Shown here piece after piece: positions 34,441 to 46,844 of a DNA stretch of 64,000 bases. A program made the translations under genes and the position numbers. Where the stretch lies: the NCBI GenBank assembly GCA_035578155.1, contig JAPWDM010000015.1, positions 7,376,709-7,440,708 on the forward strand, read 5' to 3'. Positions within the stretch are counted from its first letter, which is position 1, and every line of letters starts with the position of its first letter. The notes under the pieces were generated by a model. That model was not told the origin of the DNA. It saw only the letters and a program-made list of their open reading frames with translations, and did no database searches. This DNA is from Brachynemurus nebulosus. Its lineage: Eukaryota; Arthropoda; Insecta; Neuroptera; Myrmeleontidae.

Positions 34441-35230
34441 TTTTGATACCAATTAATTTCAAACTTCACAATTTCTCTAAATAAGTCTAGCGAAATTATA
34501 ATAGCACTGAAATTTATTAGGTGTATTGTAAAAGACAACATCAGTTGACAATATTTGGTTTTTTTATAATTTGACTACCGTTATTATAATAAAACGGTTT
34601 TGACAATATAGCTGCAACATATATACATATCTGACATACCTGCACAATAGTTAGTTACTTATAGTCCTTATAGCACAGTATGTATAAGTTACTTATAGCA
34701 CCTTCTAGCCTGTGTACGTATTTCCAATATGTATGTATGGCATGTTTGTTCATTTTCATAAGGATTCTGGACAAGACTGACTTGAACGATTTATCAGTTT
34801 ATGATGAGTCCAGATGTTTCACATCTGAGGTAAAAGAGTTTACAATTTTAAGAAAAAATAAATTTTAAGAAAAAAAATACTTAACAAAAGCATGGCAAAT
34901 AAATTATATTTTTGTCCCTGAGTTGTGGATTTTTTATTATTTTATGTTGTCCTGTCTACTCATTACACTACTTATTATATATACTACGGTTACATATTGA
35001 GTATTTATTTCATTGTAACCGATAATCCTTGTAACTGGTAAACGATCTTCACCATAGGTACATAAGATAGTTACATAGTATCAGGATGTTTGTATTTAGG
35101 TACTATTTGAGATACGTATAGGTACAATGCAAAAGTAACTAACTAACTAACTACATAAAATAACTAGTATTTATACTGAAAGTAACTAATAGTTACTGGT
35201 ACCTAAAAGTAACTATAAAGCCCATCACTA

Positions 35231-36095
35231 GTATGCACCCATAGACACTCGGTGTATACACCGAATGTATGGTGTATAGTGTCGTAGTCTAAATGTATCC
35301 TTAGCTTATTATTTCAGTCCAGTTTTGTTAATGTTTCATTGTATATCAAAGAAAAACTATGTCACTCTAGTTATCAGTAACTATATTTAGTATATTTGAA
35401 TGTAGAGAAATACATTGTAACTCAATAAGTTTTATGATTAATTTTAATTTAAATAGGTATATATAATTTTTTTTTGTTTTAAACTGTTCGCTTGTTAAAT
35501 TCTATTTGTTATAAGTTATAATTGATTATTATAAAACAATAACATAATCAGAAACAATTTTGGTTGAGCTAAACTAAAGACCAAAAACGTTTTCTTAATT
35601 CGTACTATACTGGAAAAAAGAAAAAAGATACATTTGTAAAAATAAGATTATTCATCAGAATAAAATATTTAAATTTAAAAAAATCGACAACAAAAATTAG
35701 AAAAACGATTTAATACAAAAAAAAAAATTAAACAAGATTATTTTGTAATTATAAATTCAATAAATTTTTTTCCTGAATACATTTTTGTCTTTTTTCCTTA
35801 TTTACGATCTTATATTTTGTATGTTTCATACCTTCCAGTATTATTAAATTTATGTATATAAAAATTGAAGAATAACAATAACATACATTTGTTCAAGAAT
35901 AATATTATTTCACTAAGCTATGTATTTACTAAAAAATTTTTAATGAATACGACACTGTCTAAAGACATTCAATGAGTTATCACCAGACTACAGCGAGGGA
36001 TATATACGTGTTGGTCCAACCCCCGGGAGTACCAGAGGTAACGCAACTATCTCTATCATGAAATCTGCAGTGTGCAGTTCGGTGCAAGTTAGGCT
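35231..36095. other. AT-rich noncoding stretch
   Basis: Starts with the right target duplication GTATGCAC (35231-35238). No gene or clear repeat seen up to 36095. Confidence 0.5.
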
Positions 36096-36529
36096 ACTTA
36101 CAAGGAAAGGTTTTGAAATGTCAATTCGCAATTTTGATGAAACTTGGTATATGTGTAGTATAAGCAAAAATAATAGACCCGTATTTTTTTTATCTGTCAT
36201 CGTCGCCATTTAAGGGGTGAAATCCCCCCTCAAAGTTAGGATAATATTTAATTTTGCTTGATAACTTGAAAACAGCGAGAGATAGAAAAAAGCTTTAAAT
36301 TGACAAAACACTTTATTTTTAGAGAGCTTTCTATCGATGTGTATAAATCCAGGGTCGGAGCTACTGGAGCGGCTCTTCAGGGTAATTCAGGGTAAATTTT
36401 GAAATAGGGTGGATATGCTTTAGTATATTAAAATTTGAATAGCATATATGAAAACTACATAAAAAATAATAGTTCACCTATTTTTGCTCAAAGTTGTAAT
36501 TTAAAGTTTAAAATCTCAAAACTGGACAG

Positions 36530-36614
<85 letters not shown>

Positions 36615-36935
36615 ATGTGAGTTTTTCGGGAGTTGCCATTTGATTTATTCCTAAAATATGCATATAATCGAAAAAAAGTTTATACAAAAAATATTCAAAA
36701 TAGAGGGGGCCATTCACGAAAAATTGTTCCAGACTTCTAGGACTTACGGTTTTTTGGAATAGAAAAAATTTTTTTTTTCAAATGGGAATATATGTTGAGA
36801 TGTTTCTTAAAAATTAGTTTATTACTTCAAATTGCCAATTATGCTAAAATTTTTATTATTTTATTTCAAATTTTTGAGAAATTGCATTTTTAAATTTTAA
36901 TTTTCAAAATCCGTGGTAAGGTTTGTCTAAACGAA
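36096..36935 (+). repeat. (TA)n-associated repeat family T, copy 1
   Basis: About 840 bp, inverse of 43400-44250. Two blocks flank a TA tract. The left block contains CAAAACACTTTATTTTTAGA and TCCAGGGTCGGAGCTACTGG; the right block begins CATGTGAGTTTTTCGGGAG. Noncoding and unclassified; its borders are set by the match between copies. Confidence 0.75.
36531..36612. repeat. (TA)n microsatellite
   Basis: About 41 TA units inside repeat T copy 1. Confidence 0.98.
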
Positions 36936-37440
36936 CGCAAAACATGCGATTTATTTTGAATTTATATTAAAAAAAATACGAAATAAGTTGTAATGGTATA
37001 TTCACATTAGCTTCTTACAGTAACAGAAAATTTATTAATTAAATGCCATAATTATCAAAATAATTTGTAGTTTTTCCTCAAATATTCAACTTAATATTTA
37101 TTAAACAGGCCATCAAATTACAAATATTGTTGTAATATTTAATTGTACACCATATTAAAGAAGTCAAAATTTAGTACATGTGAAAATGTCATTATTAAAA
37201 ATCTCTGAAAGTAAATTATAGATGGCATATCTGGATAGTATCGCAAAGCTGTCATAAATAATATGACAGGTCTTTTTTAAATTTAAATTGTTAAATTTTC
37301 AAACTCTTTTTTTTTTAAAAGAGTAAAAAAATTGTCCAAAAAATTTGTTTTTAATATAAAAATTTTTAAGTTTGTATGGTATGTATTTTAACAATACGTC
37401 TGAAAAACATATATTTTAAAAACCTTAATTTATTTTCCAG
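36936..37440. other. AT-rich noncoding stretch
   Basis: No gene or repeat recognised. Confidence 0.4.
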
Positions 37441-38560
37441 TAATCTGACCAGACGATCTGATCATGTTTGAAACATATTTTAATGATGTACAGGATAAAC
37501 TTGAGGTGCTCTCGGAATATTGCATAAAAAATCACCTGACAGTAAATATAAGCAAATCGAAAATAATAATTTTTCATAAATCACCAAAATTAAAAGAACA
37601 TGGGAAATTTACGCTAAATAATGTGGAAATTGAAAAAGTTAAAACGTACACATATCTCGGTGTACCATTTTCTGCATCGGGTAGTTTTAAAAACTGTTGC
37701 GACCATTTTATTTCAAAAGCACGAATAGCAGCGGGAAAATCAAAATCGATACTGTCAATCTCAAAATCGAACTGTTGGGAAACCAAGAAAACCCTTTTCG
37801 ACTCCATAGTTCGATCGACATTGCTATATGCTTGTGAAATATGAGCTGTATAATATGTACAAGTACTGGAAAAAGTACAAACACAGTACTGGATAAATCT
37901 ACTACAATTATCAACGACGAGCTACACTTATTTTAAAACGTATGTTGATATGGTGGTGTCATTTGCTGAATATGACAGACGAGAGAATCCCGAAAGTATG
38001 CTATGCAAAAATAAAGGAACTATCTGATGACCCAACCTAGAAAAACTCTAACTGGGTTGTATCTTTAAAACAAAAGTTGACTCAACTTGGTTACGAGGAT
38101 TTGTGGGAAGCGCAGGACATATTCAAAACAAAAAGAATGCTGACCGAAATTATTCAAAAATATGAAAACTCATTAAAAGACACCGATCTAAACCGCTTGC
38201 AGCAGTCTACTTATACCCCAATGTACAGACGCCTGATACATGAAGAAAATGGGAATAACTATCTTCACTTCAAGGCTAATTTTTCCAAAATAAGATTAGT
38301 TAGTCAGTTACGAATGTCAAATAAAATATATACAAAAATTTTCTTCAAAGGCTGTAAACTGACTCTGAAACATGAAGAAATTTGTGCACAGTGTAACGAA
38401 GTTAACGATCTTACGCACTTTCTTTTCAAATGTAAAAAGTATACTTTGAAAAGGCAAATGTACTTGAATAAGCATATCAGTACTGGAGGTGATCCCATGA
38501 CGGCGTTATTAACCATAAGGGGGCTGGGCAATTAAATAATAAAAATAAATATACAATGTA
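37441..38560 (+). pseudogene. Degenerate 3' LINE fragment (Jockey/CR1 group)
   Basis: The RT thumb and C-terminal regions match the organisation of the LINE at 5792-7213: YCIKNHLTVNISKSKIIIF and YTYLGVPFSASG (37519-37685), then LDSIVRSTLLYACE-like sequence. The frame breaks at about 37845-38076, then QQSTYTPMYRRLI and the terminal knuckle CAQCNEVNDLTHFLFKC (38390-38440). It lacks the endonuclease and the catalytic YADD segment. Two separated open frames (37464-37844 and 38077-38535) belong to the same original ORF. An inactive, older relative of the LINE at 5531-7265. Confidence 0.75.
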
Positions 38561-38642
38561 AATTCAAATTACTGTTTTATTAAAAAATCATAATTTCTGT
38601 TAATTGTTATACAATTTTACAATAAAATAATTTTCTGTTGAT

Positions 38643-39931
38643 CAGGGCTGGGAGCTATTTAAAATTATTTCATTTTAAATATGTATTTAAAATACAAAAT
38701 GGCATTTTCCATTTTCTATTTTAAATAAGTTAGGTCAAACCATTTTCCATTTTGTATTTAAACAGAAAATTTGAATCAATTTTACATTTAAAATGAAAAT
38801 GCATGTATACTCAAATTTATGTGCATAAATTATAGAACTCGAACTGAACGATCTGAAGTCTAACAAATTGTAAATTAAATGTAAGTTTATTTAATTGATT
38901 CAAATTTTTTATAACTCGAGTTGCAAAGTCACGGGAGTTAAATTTATTACTAGAGTTGTAGTTCTCTTAAGTCAAACTTTTCTGACTCAAGTTGTGTACT
39001 ATTATCTTTAAGACACGGCGATAAAAAATGTTTTGTATTACAAGTAGATGATTTTCATAATTTAGAAGTCGCAATTGTAGCGTAGTCAAGATTTGAATAC
39101 GTCAAGGCTGAATTAAATTTTACAATATTTTAAAGTAACAATATTTCAAGAGTTAAATTTCGTTTTCATATCATGTACACTTGACAAAATTTTCTTAAAA
39201 AACTGCCTTTATTTAATTTCAGTACGTTTAAAATTTTCTTAACTTTTTTTTTAATATTGATAAAAAATTTATAGAATTTAAAGTAAAAAAAGCATTTGGC
39301 ATTAGGGTTTCCGATCTCGATTCGATTTTATCGAAAATCGATTTTTGGAGAGCCGATCTTCGATATTTCGAATCGATTCTTTGGAGAGTAAATCGATACA
39401 GAGATCGTGAAAAATTTACGGGATCGGAGATGGATCTTTTCGAATTTAAATTAGAATATTTTTAGTAAAAATATGATATTTTTTCAAAATTATTGTAAAA
39501 TATATTTTAACTATTTATGTTGTCACTTTTAGCGCAAACTGGAAACCATTTTATTCATATTAAATTCAGCAGTTCATCTTCAAAGAAAATTAAAAACTGA
39601 TTTGTGATGACCCAATAAGAAACTTCATTAAAACTTTTATATATCTTTTATTTTCTGCAAGCACAAAAATTGAATCGATTTTCGTCAGATCGATCTTTTG
39701 TAAGCCGATTTTCTCCTGCATCGATTTTTGGTTTGACGATTCGAATCGATCCACAAGGTCGATTTTTTGGCCAGAGATCGGAAACCCTATTTGGCATTTT
39801 ATAATCCATTTTAAATAGCTATTTTCTATTTTAAATGTGTTCAGCAAAACCATTTTCCATTTTGTATTTTAAATGCATTTTTGAAAACCATTTTCTATTT
39901 TAAATTCTATGAACCATTTTTCCCAGCCCTG
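38643..39931. mobile_element. hAT-type MITE (outer)
   Basis: TIRs CAGGGCTGGGA...TCCCAGCCCTG (one base between them and the core differs). Flanking 8-mers CTGTTGAT (38635-38642) and CTGTTAGT (39932-39939) match at 6 of 8. The interior repeats ATTTTCCATTTTGTATTT-type words. Contains the nested element at 39303-39789. Confidence 0.75.
39303..39789. mobile_element. hAT-type MITE nested in the previous one
   Basis: TIRs TAGGGTTTCCGATCTC...GAGATCGGAAACCCTA with an exact 8-bp duplication TTTGGCAT (39295-39302 and 39790-39797). Rich in ATCGATTTT and inverted GATCGA words. Confidence 0.88.
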
Positions 39932-39939
39932 CTGTTAGT

Positions 39940-41236
39940 TACGTATAATCAGTGGTAGATTTACACTACGGGCACGCGGGGTAGAGGTCCCGGGTGGCAA
40001 ATTTTTAGGGGCAGTTTCCTCGCGTTAACATTTCTATTTATTGAATTTTTTCCACAGAAGTACCACGCTTTTGAAATTTTATATTAACTTCATACTGAAC
40101 CAAAGCTTTCCAGAATCCTATGAAATAAAAATTTTCGTTACTTACATTGTAAATAATTATTTTGAAATTGTGGAATTACCCTTACCTTTTAAAATAACAA
40201 TGAATATTCCTTCGGTAATATAAGAATTGGAGAGGTTATGTCATTTCGAAAACTTCCATGAAACTGAATTAAATTTGAGAATAAAATCGTTATTCTATTT
40301 TCAGTAAACACAGTAATAAGTTATTAGAAATACTCCAATAAAGTACCTAAAACTGAATTACATAAATTATCAAAATATTGTAAATTTAAAAAAAAATTGC
40401 TTAAAACAAGGTTAACTTTTTTTAGCATTTAATGACGTTCCGCGTTTTCTTAATTCATTTTTTTAATTAGTTACATTCCAGGTAGATAAATTTTAGTTGT
40501 AAATCAATATAAACACAAAATATTGAATAAAAATTAATACAATTTTGGTATTTAAAGAGCTGATATTTTGAATTAATCATTTGTATTGTATACGGTAAAG
40601 CCATCTACAGCCATCTATGTAGCATAAATACAATTACTGCTTAGCTGCTACAATTATTATCCGTAGTTTATAAGGCTAGTTTGAACTAAGCGCTCTTAAA
40701 CTCACCAAAATTAACTTAAATAAATCACTTTTAAGCGCGAAAGTGGTAAAATTTAAAAAAAAAAAGACAAGATAAAATATTTTATTTTTTATTTTTTATT
40801 TCTGTTGCTTTACTGAATAATTTTTATCAACAAATAAGTATACTATTCCATTTAAAAAAAGGTAAGTTTGTATCATAGCTCGAAAACCATAAGAGCTATA
40901 AAGCTCCTGATTATCGCAATTGGTTGCCCCCGTCGATATCTAAAACTCTTATTTGAACAATTTTTCGATTAAATCAACGGTTTGGCTGTAATAAAAATGG
41001 CAACTCCCGAAAAACTCACACGGTATATACTGTGTGCCCAAGTTTAATTTTTTAATTTTTCTTTAATTTTTCAGTTAGGCGGTAAAAATATGCATATGTA
41101 CTTGAGGCTACTTCAATCGATAGTGTTTTTCTTGGTTACATTTCCATTACATCCAAGAAAAGAACTTTTTCTAGTACCATTTCTATCATAAAAATTTGGT
41201 TGTATAAGAAATGGCAACTCTCAAAAAACTCACATC

Positions 41237-41289
<53 letters not shown>

Positions 41290-41392
41290 GAAATTTACCA
41301 CATGATTGAAAAAAAGCGGACATATGGTTTTCTAGTTATTATGCTTTGTAAGTAGTTTATATTTTTTAATTTTCAATATGTTTGTGCGATTT
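39940..41392. other. Noncoding stretch with repeat T fragments
   Basis: No gene. 40870-41030 is the inverse of 57180-57340 (words GAAAACCATAAGAGCTATA, CCCCGTCGATATC). AAATGGCAACTCCCGAAAA occurs at 40997 and a variant at 41211, each next to a TA-rich tract. Confidence 0.55.
41236..41286. repeat. (TA)n microsatellite
   Basis: About 25 units directly after a CAACTCTCAAAAAACTCACA border block. Confidence 0.95.
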
Positions 41393-41625
41393 CTTTTTGC
41401 GGTAGATAGGGATGGATAAAAAAATTCCTAGATATAAACAAAAACTATATAAAAAATTTGGAGCTGGATTTTTTGCTTTAGTTAAATTTCAGTATTTGTG
41501 GATTTGTTGTGACATAATTTTTTTTTTGTGATTTTATTGTGTTCAGTATGGTGAACATTAATTGAGCTAATGTAATTCATATGTTAATGACAACATTTCA
41601 AATAACAAATTTATAAATTTATATA

Positions 41626-42141
41626 CCGTAAAACCGTCTCGATCCAGACACTTTTTTACATTTTTTTGGTTAATTTTATGTTCATACATGTTTTAGTCAG
41701 AGATATCACCAATAAAAGTATAACCATTAGAAAGGGTGTATATTATTTGTTATATCCCTGACCCATTTGTTTCATTATAAATAAAAATAAAAAAAATAAA
41801 AAATAATTAGTAAGTGTCCGGGTCTATACCCTAAATCGGACTTGACCCGGACACTTACTTAAATAATGTAATAAAATGCAAATTAATCTCTCCCGTCGGG
41901 GTTAGGACAGTGTTTTATATCGTCTGATGTCTTTGAACCTGTCAAAGGTTTCAAAACATTTTGTGGGAAGGGAGAGGGGCCAATGCATAGCATGCCTCGC
42001 TATGAAGTAAACATGTGATATGACACCAGAAGTAGACATAAACCGCGTAATTCTGGCGGGATAGTGGAAGTTACAGCCAGTGCGAATCACGGCCATAGTG
42101 TAATAAACTGATGTGTACGGGTCTAAACGGTATATAGCATG

Positions 42142-42211
<70 letters not shown>

Positions 42212-42534
42212 AGATAACTTCAAACATCATTAAATGATGCGCGATAAAATTCTGAACACATACGTATCAAAACTAAAACAATATGACGATTATGACGAAA
42301 ATTACATGTCTAAGTTAGACACATATTTTGTTTCTTTGAAAAACTGGAGGATAGTAATCCTGTAAAATGAGATAGTAAAAATTAAAATCCGTAGTTTTTA
42401 TTGATACAGCTATTTAAAGGATGTTTTTCTCTCTCTAATGACGTCAAGAACAAATGTTTATTGTTGCAGGTTAATGCGGAAATTATTTACTTTGAAGACT
42501 GGTGCAAAGTGTCCGGGTCTAGACGGTTTTACGG
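41626..42534. mobile_element. TA-flanked MITE (Tc1/mariner-type ends)
   Basis: TIR of about 30 bp, CCGTAAAACCGTCT...AGACGGTTTTACGG, with TA on each side (41624-41625, 42535-42536). An internal 16-bp palindromic stem AGTAAGTGTCCGGGTC / GACCCGGACACTTACT lies at 41809-41859, and a (TA)n tract at 42145-42208. No transposase ORF. Confidence 0.8.
42145..42208. repeat. (TA)n microsatellite
   Basis: About 32 units within the MITE. Confidence 0.95.
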
Positions 42535-42583
42535 TAGTTTTTGTTTAAATCTAGGAATTTTTTTTATCCATCCCTATCTACCG

Positions 42584-42585
<2 letters not shown>

Positions 42586-42661
<76 letters not shown>
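42586..42661. repeat. (TA)n microsatellite
   Basis: About 38 units, directly after the CTACCGCAAA end of the inverted repeat. Confidence 0.95.
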
Positions 42662-42664
<3 letters not shown>

Positions 42665-42909
42665 TCTTTTTTTGTGAAAAACCGTAAAATCGGGTAGAAC
42701 TGAATATATTTTATGGTCATCAAAATTTTGAAAAACTTCCTGTGCAGAGAATTTAAACTAAAATTTTAATATTACTTGTATAAAATTTAAAGTTTTAGTC
42801 AGACATCAACAGGTATAATTTGATATCTTTTAGCCAGTTATTAATTACAAGACAATTCACTTGCTGAAAACCTTATAGAAACATTTTTATTTTACTGATT
42901 GTCAGTAAA

Positions 42910-43395
42910 ATTACTACTGGCACCTAAAATTAGCTGTCCAGTTTTGAGATTTTAAACTTTAAATTACAACTTTGAGCAAAAACAGGTAAACTAGTATCTC
43001 TCATGTAGTTTTCATATATGCTAATCAAATTTTAACATACTAAAGCATATCCACCCTATTTCAAAATTTACCTTGAATTTTACCTGAACAGGCCCTCCAG
43101 TAGCTCCGACCCTGGATTTATACACATCAATAGAAAGCTCTCTAAAAATAAAGTGTTTTGTCAATTTAAAGTTTATTTCTATCTCTCGCCATTTTCAAGT
43201 TATCAAGCAAAATTAAAATTTTACTCTAACTTTGAGGGGTGATTTCACCCCTTAAATGGCGACGTCGGTAGATAAAGAAAAGTACGGGTCTATTATTTTT
43301 GCTTGTACTATACATATACCAAGTTTCATCAAAATTGCGAACTGACAATTCAAAACCTTTCCTTGTTAGTAGTCACTCGCTGCTTTAGCAGGGTT
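42910..43395 (-). repeat. Repeat T, copy 2 (partial)
   Basis: Starts at AGCTGTCCAGTTTTGAGATT and runs to GTAGTCACTCGCTGCTTTAG. The same block recurs at 43806-44262. The right half of the family and the TA tract are missing here. Confidence 0.75.
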
Positions 43396-43726
43396 TTTGA
43401 AAATTAACCTTACCACGGGTTTTGAAAATTAAAACTTAAAAATCCAATTCTTCAAAAATTTGAAATAAAATAATGAAAATTTTAGCATAATTGGCAATTT
43501 GAAGTAATAAACTAATTTTTAAGAAACATCTCAACATATGTTCCCATTTGAAAAAAAAAATTTTTTCTATTCCAAAAAAACTGTAAATCCTAGAAGTCTG
43601 GAACAATTTTTCGTGAATGGCCCCCTCTATTTTGAATATTTTTCGTATAAACTTTTTTTCGATTAAATGCATATTTTAGGAACAAATCAAATGGCAACTC
43701 CCGAAAAACTCACATGGTATATATGC

Positions 43727-43806
<80 letters not shown>

Positions 43807-44262
43807 CTGTCCAGTTTTGAGATTTTAAACTTTAAATTACCATTTTGAGCAAAAACAGGTGAACTAGTATTTTTTATGTAGTTTTCATATATGCTATTCA
43901 AATTTTAATATACTAAAGCATATCCACCCTATTGCAAAATTTACCCTGAATTTTACCTGAACAGCCCGTCCAGTAGCTCCGACCCTGGATTTATACACAC
44001 CGATAGAAAGCTCTCTAAAAATAAAGTGTTTTGTCAATTCAAAGCTTTTTTCTATCTCTCGCTGTTTTCAAGTTATCAAGCAAAATTAAAGTTTTATCCT
44101 AACTTTGAGGGGGGATTTAACGCCTTAAATGGCGACGGTGGCAGATAAAAAAAAATACGGGTCTATTATTTTTGCTATTTAACATATACCAAGTTTCATC
44201 AAAATTGCGAACTGACAATTCAAAACCTTTCTTTGTTAGTAGTCACTCGCTCCTTTAGCAGT
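43396..44262 (-). repeat. Repeat T, copy 3 (complete)
   Basis: Inverted counterpart of 36096-36935, in tandem with copy 2. The TA tract (43713-43804) splits it at the same point as in copy 1. Confidence 0.8.
43713..43804. repeat. (TA)n microsatellite
   Basis: About 45 units with a few C interruptions. Confidence 0.95.
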
Positions 44263-44439
44263 GTATGAGTGTAGGTCAGTTGTTTTAGTCACGTTTTGAT
44301 TGTTGTTGGCGTTGTTAGTACCCCCACGCGGAGCCACATACATGCGTGTATATATGCGACACCACGGCCAACACACCTCCGATCACACACAGAAAGACAG
44401 ATCACCGCACAAATGCAAATTAAACCCAGTGCACATATA

Positions 44440-46443
44440 CCGTAGACAGGGGTGAATAGGGACGAGTTCAGACTTCACACCGTATTTTTTTGTATTTATT
44501 TTATGAGTACCTAATCTTTAATATATTAAAAATTTACGCGAGGATGGCCACTTTATTACAGTACCCAAAAAATTTTAAAAATGTCGGTGGTTTTTGAAAA
44601 AATAACAAAAATCGTATAATTTCTTCTCAGTGAAAAATTGGGGTCAAAAGAGACGATAAAAGGTGAATGGGGGCAATCCGTAGGGTCGACCAAAATTGAA
44701 ATTCTAATATAAAATAATTTCGAATTTTTTTAATATTTATACATTCAAAAAAGAAATAATACTCGATAATTTTCTGTGGAAATAAACGTAGAATCTAAAA
44801 TAAAGTTATAGAAATGTTATGCTGAATGTATTTATAAAAGTATCGAATGACTTGATAACCTTGAAAGTGCTCTCTTCTATGTTCCAATACATGCTTCATC
44901 CATCCCTGATCATCCCACATTCGTTCGTTCCTTTATACTTTTATATAACCTATATACTGTCCCTATTTACAATTTTTCCGTCCCTATTAACTTCCAACTT
45001 AGCCCAAATCTCAAGTCCTCATTATTTCCTATTAAAAAAATAAAAACAACTAAAAGTCTGCAGTCTTCTTTTTTCAGATAGTTGGCTGCGACTTTATGTT
45101 GATACAATTCAATGATCCACCGCGCGTTTAATATACCTTTGTCGGAAGGAAATTTTAAAAAAGAAATAAATAATATTAAAATAATAGCGAATAATAACGG
45201 ATATAATTCAAACCTAATCGATAAATTAATAGCTAAGAAAGAATTTAAACAAATCTTAAAAGAAATTTACCCCTCCGTTAAACCAGAACCAAAAACTAAC
45301 TTTAAAACTATAACATATTTTGGTAAAATATCAAATAAAATTAAAAAAGTTCTAGCAAAATCAAACATAAATATAGCATTTAAATCAGACTTTAATCTAG
45401 GAAATTTAATATATAACAATAAAACAAAAATTGATAAACTTAAAAAATCGGGTATCTACAAATTAAACTGCCAAGATTGTAATGATTTTTACATCGGTCA
45501 AACTGGCAGAAACTTTGAAACCCGGAGAGCAGAGCATTTTAGGTCATATAGAAATAAGAAATCCGACTCTGCTTTTGCGAGACACTTAATCGACACCGGA
45601 CACACACCGGAACGGGAAATTACTGTGTTGCATGAGGCAAGCAAAGGACAGAAGTTAACAATCCTAGAAGCAATAGAAATAAATAAACATAGCTCGGATC
45701 ACCTTTTAAATGATTACACCGATATTTACAGTTCAACTTTATTTTCAATATTATAACTTATTTAAATTTTAATTTCTGTTTAAAACTATATTCACTGTAT
45801 TATTGTCTTTTTGTCATTTTCAAGTTCAATCTTTTGCCACGTGTTTGTTTGCCTCTTGTCACATGTGATGTATCTTGTTTTTCTTGACTTTTGGATTCTC
45901 CTGTCACTCCCACCCTTTCCACTTCCACATCACAGACCACTCCCCCTTAATAAGTATAGGTAGATAAAATTAGTATATAAGGCATGTAAAGAATGTAATA
46001 TTTATTCTGTTTGAAAATGAACTGACGGTTCGAAACAATATTTTCACAGTTTCAAAATTAAAGTGGTATTTTTGGGAAGTATTTTTTTTGTTTATTATTT
46101 ACAAATATGGAATACCATAAAGTAACGCTCAAATCTATTAATTAAATTTTAGATTAAACAACAATTTATTTATAAGAGCACCGAAATAAATAATTTTTAG
46201 ATAAAGTTTAAAGGAATAAAAAATAGCATCTTTTGAAGACGTCAATCAAAAGTCAATTTTTAATATTTTTTATTCAACTTCAAACTTAGTCACTATTGTT
46301 ACCTGATAGGACAATGATTATACTATAATTTAAGAAAGATATATGTTCGCATTTACATTTAGTATTTTTAAATTAAGTTCATGAATAACATTTTTCGTTT
46401 CATCTCTATTCACCCGCCTGTTCCGATTGATCTCCCTCTACGG
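44440..46443. mobile_element. TA-flanked TIR element containing a Penelope fragment
   Basis: Ends CCGTAGACAGG...GGTGAATAGGGACGA and, inverted, TCATCTCTATTCACC...CCCTCTACGG. TA lies on both sides (44438-44439, 46444-46445). The TIR alignment needs a ~15-bp gap. The Penelope piece (about 45000-46090) is nested in it. No own transposase seen. Confidence 0.6.
45112..45756 (+). pseudogene. Penelope-like element, C-terminal GIY-YIG endonuclease (5'-truncated)
   Basis: A 214-codon open stretch, but only the end of a Penelope-like protein, whose N-terminal reverse transcriptase is missing. An in-frame TGA lies just upstream of the ATG, so the ATG is internal. MIHRAFNIPLS is the linker block that follows the RT in this family. 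The GIY-YIG domain spans about residues 112-200: GIYKLNC (Gly114), FYIGQTGR (Tyr127-Gly129), RRAEH, and Glu near 186-189. The pair C120/C123 with H158/H164 forms the CCHH motif characteristic of Penelope endonucleases. The 3' UTR continues to about 46090, with GACGGTTCGAAACAATATT near its end. The endonuclease looks intact by eye; the element as a whole cannot be autonomous. Confidence 0.85.
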
Positions 46444-46445
46444 TA

Positions 46446-46842
46446 TAACATATTTTCTAATCTTTATTGGTTACACTGGTTTCAATAGTATAGAGCTAGC
46501 AATGTTGTCTCTGGTACTGTGTGGTCTAACCTTTCTATTTTACTAACCTTGGTGTTGTGTATAACGGCATAATATATGTAGTATACATATATAGCCAAAT
46601 GGATATGAAAAAAACGTCCCAACATCACGGTGCAGATTTGGAAGTATTTTGTTCGTTTTGCGCAAACACGACTTTTTTGGTGGTAATATGAACCAATCTG
46701 AACAGTAAACACGGTAAACACCATTAAACACTAATTGATGCATCTGCGTAAAACAACTGAAGTGCCTCTACCCGATGTCTACCCGTCTCACTTCATCCGA
46801 ACCCGTGATTCTTATAGGGATTGGCCATATAGTTATAATACA
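46446..46842. other. Dispersed repeat block
   Basis: 46487-46545 resembles 30140-30200 (GTATAGAGCTAGCAATGTT). No gene. Confidence 0.45.
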
Positions 46843-46844
46843 TA

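Larger units (their letters stand above)
31531..35230. mobile_element. Nonautonomous hAT-type element with opposed tandem arrays
   Basis: Termini TAGTGATGGGCT...AGCCCATCACTA with an exact 8-bp target duplication, as in hAT elements. Terminal regions to about 31900 and from 34440 are inverted copies, with subterminal AGTAACTAACTAACT clusters. The interior has about seven ~122-bp tandem units on the left (about 31850-32770; markers TTTGGAATAAC and TCCCATGGGAAA), a unique middle (about 32800-33830) and about five inverted units on the right (about 33830-34440; marker TTATTCCAAAG). No transposase is encoded. 3,700 bp. Confidence 0.85.
41393..42585. mobile_element. Outer inverted-repeat element around the TA-flanked MITE
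   Basis: About 50 bp at 41393-41446 (GCGGTAGATAGGGATGGATA...) returns inverted at 42539-42585. The pair encloses 41626-42534, so it is either an older nested TIR element or subterminal repeats of the same one. Confidence 0.6.

Noticed and set aside
36531..36612. Ile-Tyr repeat ORFs over (TA)n tracts
   Set aside because: Pure microsatellite translation, not genes.
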